The notes: a model not told the origin generated them from the letters alone. Counted from the first letter of the stretch, positions 25,026 to 33,307 are shown. The stretch: 64,000 bases of DNA from Paractinoplanes aksuensis (GCF_024137025.1 NZ_JAMYJR010000012.1:1-64000); one strand, 5' to 3'. Numbers and translations are program-made.

Positions 25026-25484
25026 CCCCCGCCGCTCGAACAAGCGGCCCCAGCGGACACCACTGCCTAAGCAGTTCAAGACGCCGTCGAGAACGCGCCC
25101 CCGGTGGAGGCGCCGCCGCAGGCCCGCGGCCAGGGCCGGGCCGCCCTGGGGCGCGCCGCTAGGGCCGGCTCGCCCGAGACAGGGGCCGGGCCACCCCGGG
25201 CGAGCCGATGCGGCCGGCTCACCTGAGGCCAGGGGCCGGGCCACCTCGAGCGAGCCGGCCACGTCACCTCACCCGCCCACCGCGTGAGCCGGTCTTGTGT
25301 TCTCGCCCGTCCACCTCGGGTGAGCCGGTCGCGTCGCCTCACCTGCCGACCGTGTGAGCCGGTCTTGTGTTCTCGCCCGTCCACCTCGGGTGAGCCGGTC
25401 GCGTTACCTCACCCGCTCACCACGCACCCGGAACATTACGGGCCGGCACCTCTGATTTTCGCGGGACTACGGGGCGAGCCATGT
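25026..25484. other. Intergenic region with 69-bp repeats
   Basis: Directly after the operon a small 6-bp stem (25031-25036 with 25043-25048) could end transcription. Then come GC-rich, frame-free sequences made of GAGCCGG/CACCTC words that include two 69-bp copies. No gene is supported. Confidence 0.5.
25285..25422. repeat. 69-bp tandem repeat, 2 copies plus degenerate flank
   Basis: Units start at 25285 and 25354 and are nearly identical (shared run TCTTGTGTTCTCGCCCGTCC). A degenerate half-unit precedes them at about 25250. The array is outside any supported gene. Confidence 0.85.
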
Positions 25485-25706
25485 ATGTTGCGCGCAGAGA
25501 GTCCTTGTCCACGTTGTCCGACGAAGAATTACTCCGACCCGAAGTCCAAACGCACAGCCAGATCTTGGCGGTGCGATGGGTGTCTACGCGGCGCAATCCT
25601 TCCGAAACTGCCGAGACGCTACGCCGATTCTAGCCTGATCGAAGAACGATTTTCGATACCTTTCTGGAGCCTTTTTGGCCGAGAAATTTCTTCTGGATTG
25701 GCATGA
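25485..25706 (+). CDS. Possible 73-aa zinc-ribbon-like protein
   Basis: A 73-residue frame from ATG 25485 with two knuckles, CPRCP (near residue 8) and WRCDGC (near 31), spaced like a zinc ribbon. Codon usage is poor in G/C third positions compared with neighbours. It lies just upstream of paralog 2. Either a transferred small gene or a chance frame; I do not recognise it. Confidence 0.3.
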   Translation: MLRAESPCPRCPTKNYSDPKSKRTARSWRCDGCLRGAILPKLPRRYADSSLIEERFSIPFWSLFGREISSGLA

Positions 25707-25749
25707 TCGAATCTTGGCGAGCGGTACGCAGGATGCGGGAAAATACTCC

Positions 25750-26592
25750 ATGCGATACCAGCAGCTCCAGTTGTTCACCCGCCCGGTGACCGCTGCACTG
25801 CGCGATCGCACAAGAGCACGCAACTATTCACCCTCAAGAGAAGATTTCCGCCGCGACCACGCCCGCCGCCGCCGATGGGGCCTGGCCCGCCGCCACGCCC
25901 AGAAACTCTGCCGATCCCACGGTTGCTCCCGCGAGTGCGCAGAACTGGGCCTGCACGACCAGTCCGAGCCCGTCCCACCGCTGATCTGGCCAGAGGGCGC
26001 GACAAGCATGCGCCAGCCCTCACCGGCCGACCCTGTCCGCGCATCGACGGATGCGCCATCGAGCAGCAGGCAGCCGACCAGTCAATCTATCCACGCCGAG
26101 CGCGCCCCTACCGCGCACGGCGCAGGAGCCGCAGCACGCACAGGGCCATCCCGCCTGGTAGAAACGTCGGCCCAGGTGATCACTCGCGCTGGGCTGACCT
26201 CCGGCGCGCCGCCGATTTCCCTTGCCCGGCCGGTCGCTTTTGCTCGCGTCGTTCGTCCCGCTTGGCCGGCTGCATCGTGCTCCGTTGATCACCTGCGCCT
26301 GGCCGGTTCTTCCCTCGTGGCCAAGTCCCGTGTCCATCCGGCTTCTCGTGCGTGGCCGAGTTCTCGTGTGTGGCCGAGTTCTCGTGCGTGGCCGAGTTCT
26401 CGTGCGTGGCCGACTTTCCGTGCGTGGCCGACTTCTCGTGCCTGGGCGAGTTGTCGTGCCTGGCGACTTCTCGTGCCCAGCCGGGCTCCCGTTGCTGACC
26501 GATTTCTTGCGCGTGGTCCGCCTCTCGCACGCGAACGGTCCCTTGTGCCCGGCCGATTCTCTGCGACTGGTTTATTCCTCGTTCCCGGCTGA
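25750..26592 (+). CDS. Unrecognised family, paralog 2: HGCSREC domain plus repeat tail
   Basis: 280 residues from ATG 25750, the start that aligns with paralog 1; an upstream in-frame start at 25675 is open but not shared. Residues 5-80 are the conserved basic Cys/His domain (YSPSREDFRRDHARRR, KLCRSHGCSRECAELGLHD, PPLIW; C54, H57, C59, C63). After a Ser/Ala/Pro linker the tail contains an 18-bp repeat read here as RAWPSS. In that tail the third codon positions are not G/C-rich in this frame, while another plus frame runs on to 26752 and a minus frame (26180-26710, ATHENS repeats) has better bias, so the true C-terminus is uncertain. The upstream CGGGAAAATA just before ATG matches the element in front of paralog 1. 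Confidence 0.55.
   Translation: MRYQQLQLFTRPVTAALRDRTRARNYSPSREDFRRDHARRRRWGLARRHAQKLCRSHGCSRECAELGLHDQSEPVPPLIWPEGATSMRQPSPADPVRASTDAPSSSRQPTSQSIHAERAPTAHGAGAAARTGPSRLVETSAQVITRAGLTSGAPPISLARPVAFARVVRPAWPAASCSVDHLRLAGSSLVAKSRVHPASRAWPSSRVWPSSRAWPSSRAWPTFRAWPTSRAWASCRAWRLLVPSRAPVADRFLARGPPLARERSLVPGRFSATGLFLVPG
26343..26468. repeat. 18-bp minisatellite, 7 copies
   Basis: Units of TTCTCGTGCGTGGCCGAG, later ones degenerate, start at 26343 and repeat every 18 bp. They fall in the tail of paralog 2. All frames on both strands are open across the array, so the coding frame cannot be told from it. Confidence 0.9.
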
Positions 26593-27019
26593 TTTCGTGC
26601 GGCTGGACAGCTCCGATGTTTTGGTCGATCTTCTGTATCGGACTGAGTTTGCATTTCGCGTCGAATTGTTGTGCCGCAACGGATTGATCAACAGGGCGGA
26701 ATTCGAACAATGGGTATTCCGGCAGTGGAATGATGGGCGCTGTTCAGGGTGAGAACACGGCTCAGTCTGACATTGACGTTTACGTCCGCGTCTCCGCCCC
26801 GCAGCCACTACGCCCAACACCCCGCGGCCGGGTCGCTTGGGTTTGTCCGCGGGACTGATGCCCGTGGGCCCGGTTGTGACTGACAGTCGGAACCCCACCG
26901 GCTGGGTCGCCTACCGGCTGGGTCGCCCACCGGCCGGGTCGCTCAACTGGCTGCGCTGGCATCATCTCCGCTGTCGTAAGTGGGCCAGGCTCGCCTGGCC
27001 GGGAGCGGGGGTAGCGCTG
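26593..27019. other. 427-bp region between paralog 2 and the next gene
   Basis: The first 160 bp are relatively AT-rich. One plus frame ending at 26752 reads like folded protein (VDLLYRTEFAFRVELLCRNG, AEFEQWVFRQWND) and may be the real end of paralog 2 after a frameshift, or a remnant. A 42-residue frame at 26730-26858 (GENTAQSDIDVYVRVSAP) also exists. Neither is supported well enough to call. Confidence 0.4.
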
Positions 27020-27589
27020 ATGGGTGCTTTTGATGATCACGGGCGGGGTGCGCGGTCCGGGTCGGACGGTCGGGGCTCGGGCGGTGAAGCCGGCGCCTTC
27101 GGATCGTCTCCCAGCGCGGCTGGGCCGCCGTGGCATCACGTGGTTGGGGGTGCCCCGCGGATTGCGGGCGCGACGCTGATCTTGGCGGGGCCGTTTGCTG
27201 CGCAGAACGGGGTTGATGACGACAGCGAGTTTCAGCGGGTGTGGTCCTACAAGGGATCGGTCGACTCCGTCACCGTGGATATCAAGCGGGTTGAGTCGGG
27301 AACTGGCTGGCACCGGCCTCAGGGGTGGGCCGAGGCGGCCTCGCGGGAGGCTGGGCACATCGTGGTGGGGTTGGCCGGGGTCGGCGACGACGGCTTCGCC
27401 ACGGTTGATCGGCGGCAGGTGGGCTTGGACCGTCCGCTTGTCCGGGCCGAGGCCACCTCGGGCAACGCGACCGTCAGTGTTCTCCTGCATGTTGACGGGG
27501 TGGTCGCGGGCGAGGCTGATCTGGCCCAACACTCGGCTCGGTTGATTGCCACCCTGGACGAGGTGGTCAGCAGCCTGCGCCCGCTCTGA
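27020..27589 (+). CDS. Hypothetical protein, 189 aa
   Basis: Started at ATG 27020 after a purine-rich GGGAGCGGGGG; the frame is open from 26837. Residues 1-45 are Gly/Ser-rich. The rest reads like a compact alpha/beta domain (GATLILAGPFAAQNG, FQRVWSYKGSVDSVTVDIKR, ASREAGHIVVGLAGVGDDG, HSARLIATLDEVVSSLRPL) with good codon bias. No family recognised. It converges on the frameshifted gene, with only 11 bp between stops. Confidence 0.6.
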   Translation: MGAFDDHGRGARSGSDGRGSGGEAGAFGSSPSAAGPPWHHVVGGAPRIAGATLILAGPFAAQNGVDDDSEFQRVWSYKGSVDSVTVDIKRVESGTGWHRPQGWAEAASREAGHIVVGLAGVGDDGFATVDRRQVGLDRPLVRAEATSGNATVSVLLHVDGVVAGEADLAQHSARLIATLDEVVSSLRPL

Positions 27590-27600
27590 TCGCGTCAGGA

Positions 27601-28300
27601 TCAGTGCACTCCGGCCTTCAGTTGGGTGGCTACCTGCTTGACGGCGTCGGCCAGGTCGGGGAGTTGGCGGTTGGCCACCGAGCCGGCCCGGACGTTCGCG
27701 GTGACCAGGGCGCTCTGTGCGGTCTGGTCGGCGGTGCCGGTGGCCCGGCCGATGTTGTGGTTCCAGATGGTCGTCGATGCAGCCTCGGACCTGCTTGGTG
27801 ATCTCGGCCGAGAGCCACTTCTTGTCGTCGTTGGTCAGTGCCACGGGAATGTCCTCCAGGCGCCAGGAGGCCGTCGAGGCCTCGAGTGGGGTGTCGTACT
27901 TCGCGGAGAAGTGGGCGTGACCCGTGTGCGGGTCCTTGCCGGTGTACTCGTTCTGCTGCCAGCCGTCGGAGGCCGACCAGATGCGGCGGTTGAAGATGAT
28001 GTAGCGCACCCGTTTCTCGGCGCCGGAGCGGCAGCGGGTCAGCAGGAACTGCACCGCCGCCTCCATAGTGGTGCCGGGCAGGCGCAGGTCGGCGTCGATG
28101 TCGAGGGCGTGCACCTCGTTGAGGTTGTCGGCGTCCTTGTGGCGCAGGTGCACCGACCGCTCGTCGGGGGTGTGGTCCGACGTCGAGTGGTGGTTCTTGT
28201 CGCCGATCGTGCCCTCCTCCTGTTTGTCGCGGTGCGGGGCGAGGTCGTCGAACTCGTCTCGCAACCGCAGCAGGCAGGGCACGACGATCCAGGTCGGCAT
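27601..28300 (-). pseudogene. Conserved actinobacterial protein interrupted by a frameshift
   Basis: From ATG 28300 the protein reads PTWIVVPCLLRLRDEFDDLA, DKQEEGTIGDKNHH, SDHTPDE, NEVHALDIDADLR, VRYIIFNRRIWSAS, HTGHAHFSAKYDT, a conserved type seen near actinobacterial phage-like or peptidase-like genes (D-Ala-D-Ala carboxypeptidase-like HD/HAH residues are suggestive). At 27769 the frame breaks: after CIDD the original frame runs into Arg/Pro text, while shifting by one base continues perfectly as IWNHNIGRATGTADQTAQSA, then ANVRAGSVANRQLPDLADAV and a stop at 27601. Restored length is about 232 residues. The break is a one-base insertion or two-base deletion, either real or a sequencing error. 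Confidence 0.75.
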
Positions 28301-28392
28301 GGGTCACCTCGCGGGTAGTTCCGGGTCGGGTCACCCGGTGATGGGCCCGCGGACACCTCCCGGATACGTCGTCCCGCTGACACAATGCGGGC

Positions 28393-28572
28393 ATGGATGA
28401 AGCGACTCGTGAAGAAACGAACGGGGAGCCGGGCCTGAACCGGCGCGCGTTCTTCGGCCGGGCCCTGCTTCTGGCGGGCGGCGCGGCGACCGTGCTGACC
28501 CTCTCGGGCTGCCCGGGTGGCGACGGCGATGACGACGGCGACGACGACGATGGTGGGGACGACGACGACTAG
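28393..28572 (+). CDS. 59-aa Tat lipoprotein with poly-acidic tail
   Basis: A 59-residue protein from ATG 28393. It has a twin-arginine motif (NRRAFFGRALLLAGG), a hydrophobic core and a lipobox LSGC with Cys at about residue 40; the mature part is only about 20 residues, almost all Gly and Asp (GGDGDDDGDDDDGGDDDD). The predicted product is a lipid-anchored acidic peptide on the outer face of the membrane, which could bind cations. It is divergent from the frameshifted gene. I do not recognise a family. Confidence 0.7.
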   Translation: MDEATREETNGEPGLNRRAFFGRALLLAGGAATVLTLSGCPGGDGDDDGDDDDGGDDDD

Positions 28573-28676
28573 GTCCATCCCCGCGGTGATAGGTACCTGT
28601 TGGCATATATGAATCTATTGATGTGTGTGACTGCCACTTCCTAGGCTGAGATCGATTCAGACCTAGGGGTGGCAGC

Positions 28677-31600
28677 ATGCACGGTCGCGGCGAAATCCTG
28701 GCGACTATCGAGAGCCGCCTGGCCACCGGTGGTGGCGTGGCCCTGTACGGGCCGGCCGGCATCGGCAAGACGGTGCTGCTCGAGGCGGTCGCCACGGCCG
28801 CGGAGGCGCGCGGTGAGCTCGTCGTGTGGTTGCGCCCGGTGCGCAGCGAAAAGCTTATTGCGTACGCGGGAATCGCCGATCTCATAGCGCAGCTGCCACA
28901 GCCCACGCCGCCGCAGACCGCGCTGCCGCAAGCCACGCCGCCGGAAACCGCGCTGTCACAAGCCGCGCCACAAGCCGCGCTGTCCCGTCCCCAGCGGTCC
29001 GCCCTGGCCGCGCTGCGGCAGGGTATGGCCCCGCGGGCCGGCGCCGCTTCTCGAGCCCGCCGCCTCGTGCTGCCGCAGTTGCTCGCCCAGAGCGCCCGGC
29101 TGCGGCCCGTACTGCTCGTGCTCGACGACTGCCAATGGCTCGACGCCGAGTCGGCCGACCTGATCGCCTTCGCCATGCGCCGCCGTCCCGGCCCCGGAGT
29201 CCGAGTGGTCGCCGCTGAGCGCCGCCCCGGCCCCGGAATCCGGGTTGGAGCGGTCGAGCGCCGCCCCGGTCCTGAGGTCCGGGTGGGGGCGGCCGAGGGT
29301 CGTTCGGGCAATGAGGTTGGGGTAAGGACGGCCGGGCACCGTTCCGGTCCTGAGGTCCGGGTGGGGGCGGCCGAGCGTCGTTCGGGTCCTGAGGTCCGGG
29401 TGGGAGTGGCCGGGCACCGTTCGGGTCCTGAGGTCCGGGTGGCAGCGGCCGAGCGTGGTTCGGGTCGTGAGGTCGGGGTGGCAGCAACCGAGCGTGGTTC
29501 CGGTCCCGAGGTCCGGGCGGGAGCGGCCGAGCACCGTGCGAACCCCGACCTCCGAGTGATCGCCGCCCAGCGCCATCCCAGCCCCATCACCCGGCGCCGG
29601 GCCATCCGGCTCTGCCCGGCGCCCGCGGTCGAGCTGGAGGTCCCGCCGCTGGCCGCGGACGATCTGACCGCGCTGCTGGAGGCGCGGGGCCTGCCGTGCC
29701 GGGTGGCCAGCCGGATGCACGAGGTCAGCGCGGGCAACCCGTTCCTGGCCCTGAGCCTCGGCGCGGCGCTGCCACCCGGACCGGCCTGGCGTCCGTCGCC
29801 GCTGCCCGAGCCGGCCCGCGAACTGTTGCTCGGCCGCCTCACGGGCCTGCCCCGGCCGACCCTCCTGTTGGCCGCGCTGGCCGCCCGGCCAACGGTGGCG
29901 CTGCTGCTGCGGGCCGGACGCGAGGACGCCGTACGGGATCTGCGTCTGGCCGCCGAGGCCGGTGCGGTCACGGTCGACGGCGAGCAGATCCGCTTCACCC
30001 CGCCCCTGCTCGCCACCGTGATCGCCGAGGACGCGTCGGCCGTCGAACGCGCCGAGGCTCACGCCGCGCTGGCCGCGGGCGCCGTCGACGATATCGAGGC
30101 TTTGCGCCATCAGGCCCTGCGCAGCTCGGTGCCGGACGCGGCAGTGGCCCGCGCCCTGGCTACCGCCGCTCAACGCTGTGCCGCGCGCGGGGCCGGTCGC
30201 ACCGCGGCCGAACTGTTCCTGCTGGCCGCCGACCGCTGCCCGCACACGTGTACCGCCCACCGGCTCGACTGGCTGGTCGCCGCCGCTCGCAGCGGCCTCA
30301 GCGCCGGACTCCCCGCGCTGGCCGGACGCGCGGCCGAGGCGGTGCTGGCGGCCGACGCCCCCGCCGCTCACCGGGTGCAGGCCCGGCTGGTGCTGATCGA
30401 CCTGGCCGGGCAGGGGCTGGCCGAGATGGGGGAGATGGTCGCGGTGGCGCTCGAGGAGGCCGGCGACGACTCGGCCCTGTCGGCCCCGGTGCGGCTGCGG
30501 ATGACCTGGGCGTTCCTGCTGACCGGCGATCCGGACCGGGCCGGGGACGAGGCGGCCCGGACCGCGCTGGCCGCCCGCCGGGCCGGGGACCCGGCCACCG
30601 AGGCCATGGCGCTGAGCGTGCTGGCCCAGATCCAGCGGCTGTGCGGGGACCCGGGCTGGTCCGACACGCTGACCGAGGCGCTGGTGCTGCCCGCCGCGCC
30701 CGCGCCCGACTGGCTGCACTACGGCCCGCGGTACGTCGCGGCCCGCTTCGCCATGATGGACGACCGGCTCGACGAGGCCCGGGCGGCGCTGCTCAGCCTG
30801 CTGGCCGTCGCCGGGCCGGACCGGGTGGGGGAGGCGCGGGTCTGCGTGCTGCGCAGCCTGTCCGAGGTGGCGACCCGGGCCGGGCGGTGCCGCGAGGCCC
30901 TCGACTATGCGCATCAGGCCGTGCGAGCCGCGCAGCGGGCCGGACTCAGCCCGGGGCCCACCTGTTACACGGCGGCCATCGCCGAGTTGGCCGGGGGCAG
31001 CCTGGCCGCGGCGGCCGGGTTCGCGGGCCGGGGCGTGCGCGCCTCCGAGCAGGAGGGCGACACCCTCTATCTGCGCCGCAACCTGCACGCGCTGGGCCAG
31101 GCCGAGCTGCGGGCGGGCCGCACCCGGGACGGGGTGACCGCGCTGCGCCGCCTGCGCGACCTGGAGGCGGGATCGGGCGGCGGCGACCCGATGATCGTGC
31201 GCTGGCACGGTGACCTGGCCGGCGGGCTGGCCGCGCTGGGCGAGCAGGCCGAGGCGGCGGCCACCCTGGCCGCGGCGCGGGCGGCGGCGGACCGGCTGGG
31301 CGGCCAGGGGCTGCACGGCTATCTCGACCGGGCGGCGGCGGTGGTGCTCAGCGAGAGCGGGCACGCCGACTCGGCCGTGCAGCTCTCGGCGGCCGCGGCC
31401 CAGCACTTCGCGCGGCTGCACCAGCCGATCGAGCAGGCCCACGCGCTGCTGGTGCAGGGCAGCGCCGAGCGGCGCCGGCGCCGGTACGCCGCGGCCCGCC
31501 TGGCCATCGGGGCCGCGCTGGCGATCTTCCTGGCGGCCGACGCCAAACCGTGGGCCGAGCAGACCGAGCGGGCCCTGGCCGGGGCCTCGGCGGCCGGCAC

Positions 31601-31820
31601 GACCCCGCTCGACCTGGGCCTGACCTCGACCGAGCTGCGGATCGCGGCCCTCGTGCGCGACGGCGCCAGCAACCGCGAGATCGCCGTGCGGCTGTATCTG
31701 AGCGTCAAGACGGTGGAGGCCACGCTGACCCGGATCTACCGCAAGCTGGGGGTGCGGTCGCGGACGCAACTGTCTTCTCGGATGGCGACCGTGGTGTCCG
31801 AAGTCACCAAGAGTGCCTGA
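28677..31820 (+). CDS. LAL-type LuxR-family transcriptional activator with expanded repeat
   Basis: 1047 residues. The N-terminal NTPase has Walker A GPAGIGKT (25-32) and Walker B VLLVLDDCQWLD (145-156). The middle (about 400-950) is helical, TPR-like. The C-terminal LuxR helix-turn-helix (about 975-1035) reads LTSTELRIAALVRDGASNRE and VKTVEATLTRIYRKLGVRSR. This is the MalT/LAL class, ATP-dependent activators. Directly after Walker B, residues 169-298 are ten copies of a 13-residue RRPGPEVRVGAAE-type repeat inserted where the sensor-1 strand VRVVAAERR normally occurs once. A second Ala/Pro/Gln-rich insertion lies at about 75-100. The target genes are not evident. Confidence 0.92.
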   Translation: MHGRGEILATIESRLATGGGVALYGPAGIGKTVLLEAVATAAEARGELVVWLRPVRSEKLIAYAGIADLIAQLPQPTPPQTALPQATPPETALSQAAPQAALSRPQRSALAALRQGMAPRAGAASRARRLVLPQLLAQSARLRPVLLVLDDCQWLDAESADLIAFAMRRRPGPGVRVVAAERRPGPGIRVGAVERRPGPEVRVGAAEGRSGNEVGVRTAGHRSGPEVRVGAAERRSGPEVRVGVAGHRSGPEVRVAAAERGSGREVGVAATERGSGPEVRAGAAEHRANPDLRVIAAQRHPSPITRRRAIRLCPAPAVELEVPPLAADDLTALLEARGLPCRVASRMHEVSAGNPFLALSLGAALPPGPAWRPSPLPEPARELLLGRLTGLPRPTLLLAALAARPTVALLLRAGREDAVRDLRLAAEAGAVTVDGEQIRFTPPLLATVIAEDASAVERAEAHAALAAGAVDDIEALRHQALRSSVPDAAVARALATAAQRCAARGAGRTAAELFLLAADRCPHTCTAHRLDWLVAAARSGLSAGLPALAGRAAEAVLAADAPAAHRVQARLVLIDLAGQGLAEMGEMVAVALEEAGDDSALSAPVRLRMTWAFLLTGDPDRAGDEAARTALAARRAGDPATEAMALSVLAQIQRLCGDPGWSDTLTEALVLPAAPAPDWLHYGPRYVAARFAMMDDRLDEARAALLSLLAVAGPDRVGEARVCVLRSLSEVATRAGRCREALDYAHQAVRAAQRAGLSPGPTCYTAAIAELAGGSLAAAAGFAGRGVRASEQEGDTLYLRRNLHALGQAELRAGRTRDGVTALRRLRDLEAGSGGGDPMIVRWHGDLAGGLAALGEQAEAAATLAAARAAADRLGGQGLHGYLDRAAAVVLSESGHADSAVQLSAAAAQHFARLHQPIEQAHALLVQGSAERRRRRYAAARLAIGAALAIFLAADAKPWAEQTERALAGASAAGTTPLDLGLTSTELRIAALVRDGASNREIAVRLYLSVKTVEATLTRIYRKLGVRSRTQLSSRMATVVSEVTKSA
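29181..29570. repeat. 39-bp minisatellite, 10 copies, inside LAL ATPase domain
   Basis: Ten 39-bp units encode 13 residues each (consensus RRSGPEVRVGAAE). The first unit matches the normal sensor-1 strand of LAL ATPases and the last units grade back into conserved sequence (ITRRRAIRLCPAP), indicating in-place duplication of a catalytic-domain strand. Confidence 0.93.
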
Positions 31821-31989
31821 CCAGCCACTTCACCACGGACAGTGACCTCGGCTACAGGATTGGGGTGGCCCCCGTCACCTCTGAACCCCACTGTTTACCT
31901 GCGTGATTTGGGGATGAAGCGTGCCTCGTGGAGTGTTGTAGAGGAAGGCGACGAGGCCTATCGCCATCACAATCCGTAAGGAGACGGCC

Positions 31990-32247
31990 ATGCAGTTCAC
32001 GACCAAGCTTCGCGACGCCCGCACGGTTCTGGCGAACCGCCGCACCATGCGGGTCGCCCACCGCCGGCTCGCCGACGAGCTCGCGTCGTTCCGCACCACC
32101 TCCGAGCGCGCCGAGCTCGACCAGCTCCTCTCCCGCCACACCAACGAGGAGACCGAGGTCATCCGGGAGATCCTCTACCGGCAGGACAGCGCGCGCCTGC
32201 AGAGCAGCAGCCGCCAGACCGCCGGCATGGGCGGATACCTGGGCTGA
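31990..32247 (+). CDS. Small basic helical protein, 85 aa
   Basis: 85 residues with a clear TAAGGAGA ribosome-binding site. It is basic and helical (FTTKLRDARTVLANRRTMRV, LADELASFRTTSERAELDQL) with a polar tail ending GGYLG. Short proteins of this type are widespread in actinobacteria without known role. An intrinsic terminator follows. Confidence 0.75.
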   Translation: MQFTTKLRDARTVLANRRTMRVAHRRLADELASFRTTSERAELDQLLSRHTNEETEVIREILYRQDSARLQSSSRQTAGMGGYLG

Positions 32248-32267
32248 CGCCCGCAGTAACCAAAAAA

Positions 32268-32297
32268 GCCGGCCGGGACAGACCCGGCCGGCTTCTT
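32268..32297. terminator. Rho-independent bidirectional terminator
   Basis: GCCGGCCGGG (32268-32277) and CCCGGCCGGC (32283-32292) form a perfect 10-bp stem with a 5-nt loop, preceded by A6 and followed by TTCTT. It serves the 85-aa gene and the convergent terC gene. Confidence 0.9.
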
Positions 32298-32308
32298 CGT
32301 GTCTGCTG

Positions 32309-33307
32309 TCAGTGCTGGCGGTCGTCCGAGCGGGCCCGCAGGCTGCCGGCGTGAGCCTTGGTGTCCGGGTCCTTCTTCGACTTCATCAGGCTGGCCACCG
32401 TGGTGATGGCCAGGACACCGATGATGACCCCCAGCGAGAGCGGGGTCGGGATCTCGGGGACCGAGGTGTTGATGTCGACGTGCAGCCAGTGCAGCACCAG
32501 CTTGACGCCGATGAAGGCCAGGATGACCGACAGGCCCGCGGACAGGTAGACCAGGCGGTCGAGCAGGCCCTTGACCAGGAAGAACAGCGCACGCAGGCCG
32601 AGCAGGGCGAACGCGTTGGCCACGAACACGATGTACGCCTCGTTGGTGACCCCGAAGACGGCCGGGATCGAGTCGAGCGCGAACAGCAGGTCGGAGCTGC
32701 CGATGGCGATCAGCACGATGAACATCGGCGTGACGACCCGGCGGCCGTCCACCTTGGTGATCATCTTGCCGTCGATGTAGTCGTCGGTGACCGGCAGGAC
32801 CCGGCGGCTGAACTTGACCAGCGCGTTGTCCTCGACGTCGGGGTCGACGTCGCGGTGCCGGAACAGCTGGACCGCGGTGAAGATCAGGATCAGGCCGAAG
32901 ATCAGGAACATGAACGAGAACAGGTTGAGCAGCGTCGCGCCGAGCATGATGAAGATGACCCGCAGGATCAGCGCGATGATGATGCCGAACGTCAGCACCT
33001 CTTGCTGATACTTCTCGGGCACGGCGAACGTGGCCATGATGATCACGAACACGAACAGGTTGTCGACGGACAGGCTCTTCTCGACGATGTAGCCGGCGAA
33101 GTACTCGGCGCCGAAGTCCCAGCCGGCTATCTGGCCGAAGACGACACCGAACGCGATCGCGACGGCGATGTAGAAGATCGACCAGACAGCCGCTTCGCGG
33201 AAGCCGACGGCGTGGGGCCGGAACACGCCGACGGCCAGATCGAGGGCGAGCAGGGCGACGATGACCCCGATGGTCAGCGTCCAGCCGAGCGCGGTGACCT
33301 CAAGCAT
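32309..33307 (-). CDS. TerC family integral membrane protein
   Basis: 332 residues from ATG 33307, with GGAGG upstream; a longer frame from 33343 lacks support. About nine membrane helices with the TerC hallmarks EKSLSVDNLFVFVIIM and SSDLLFALDSIPAVFGVT, whose paired acidic residues lie in helices and probably bind metal. The family includes tellurite-resistance TerC and Mn2+ exporters such as Alx. A long leader containing a perfect hairpin precedes it (see 33328-33365). Confidence 0.94.
   Translation of the reverse strand: MLEVTALGWTLTIGVIVALLALDLAVGVFRPHAVGFREAAVWSIFYIAVAIAFGVVFGQIAGWDFGAEYFAGYIVEKSLSVDNLFVFVIIMATFAVPEKYQQEVLTFGIIIALILRVIFIMLGATLLNLFSFMFLIFGLILIFTAVQLFRHRDVDPDVEDNALVKFSRRVLPVTDDYIDGKMITKVDGRRVVTPMFIVLIAIGSSDLLFALDSIPAVFGVTNEAYIVFVANAFALLGLRALFFLVKGLLDRLVYLSAGLSVILAFIGVKLVLHWLHVDINTSVPEIPTPLSLGVIIGVLAITTVASLMKSKKDPDTKAHAGSLRARSDDRQH

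Noticed and set aside
25285..25422. 69-bp repeat as CRISPR or integrase attachment sites
   Set aside because: Contiguous repeats without spacers; no integrase or tRNA gene nearby.
27118..27600. Continuation of the 28300 minus frame through to 26780 as one 506-aa protein
   Set aside because: After 27769 that frame becomes Arg/Pro-rich, whereas a one-base shift continues as good protein to a stop at 27601; the rest overlaps a better plus-strand gene.
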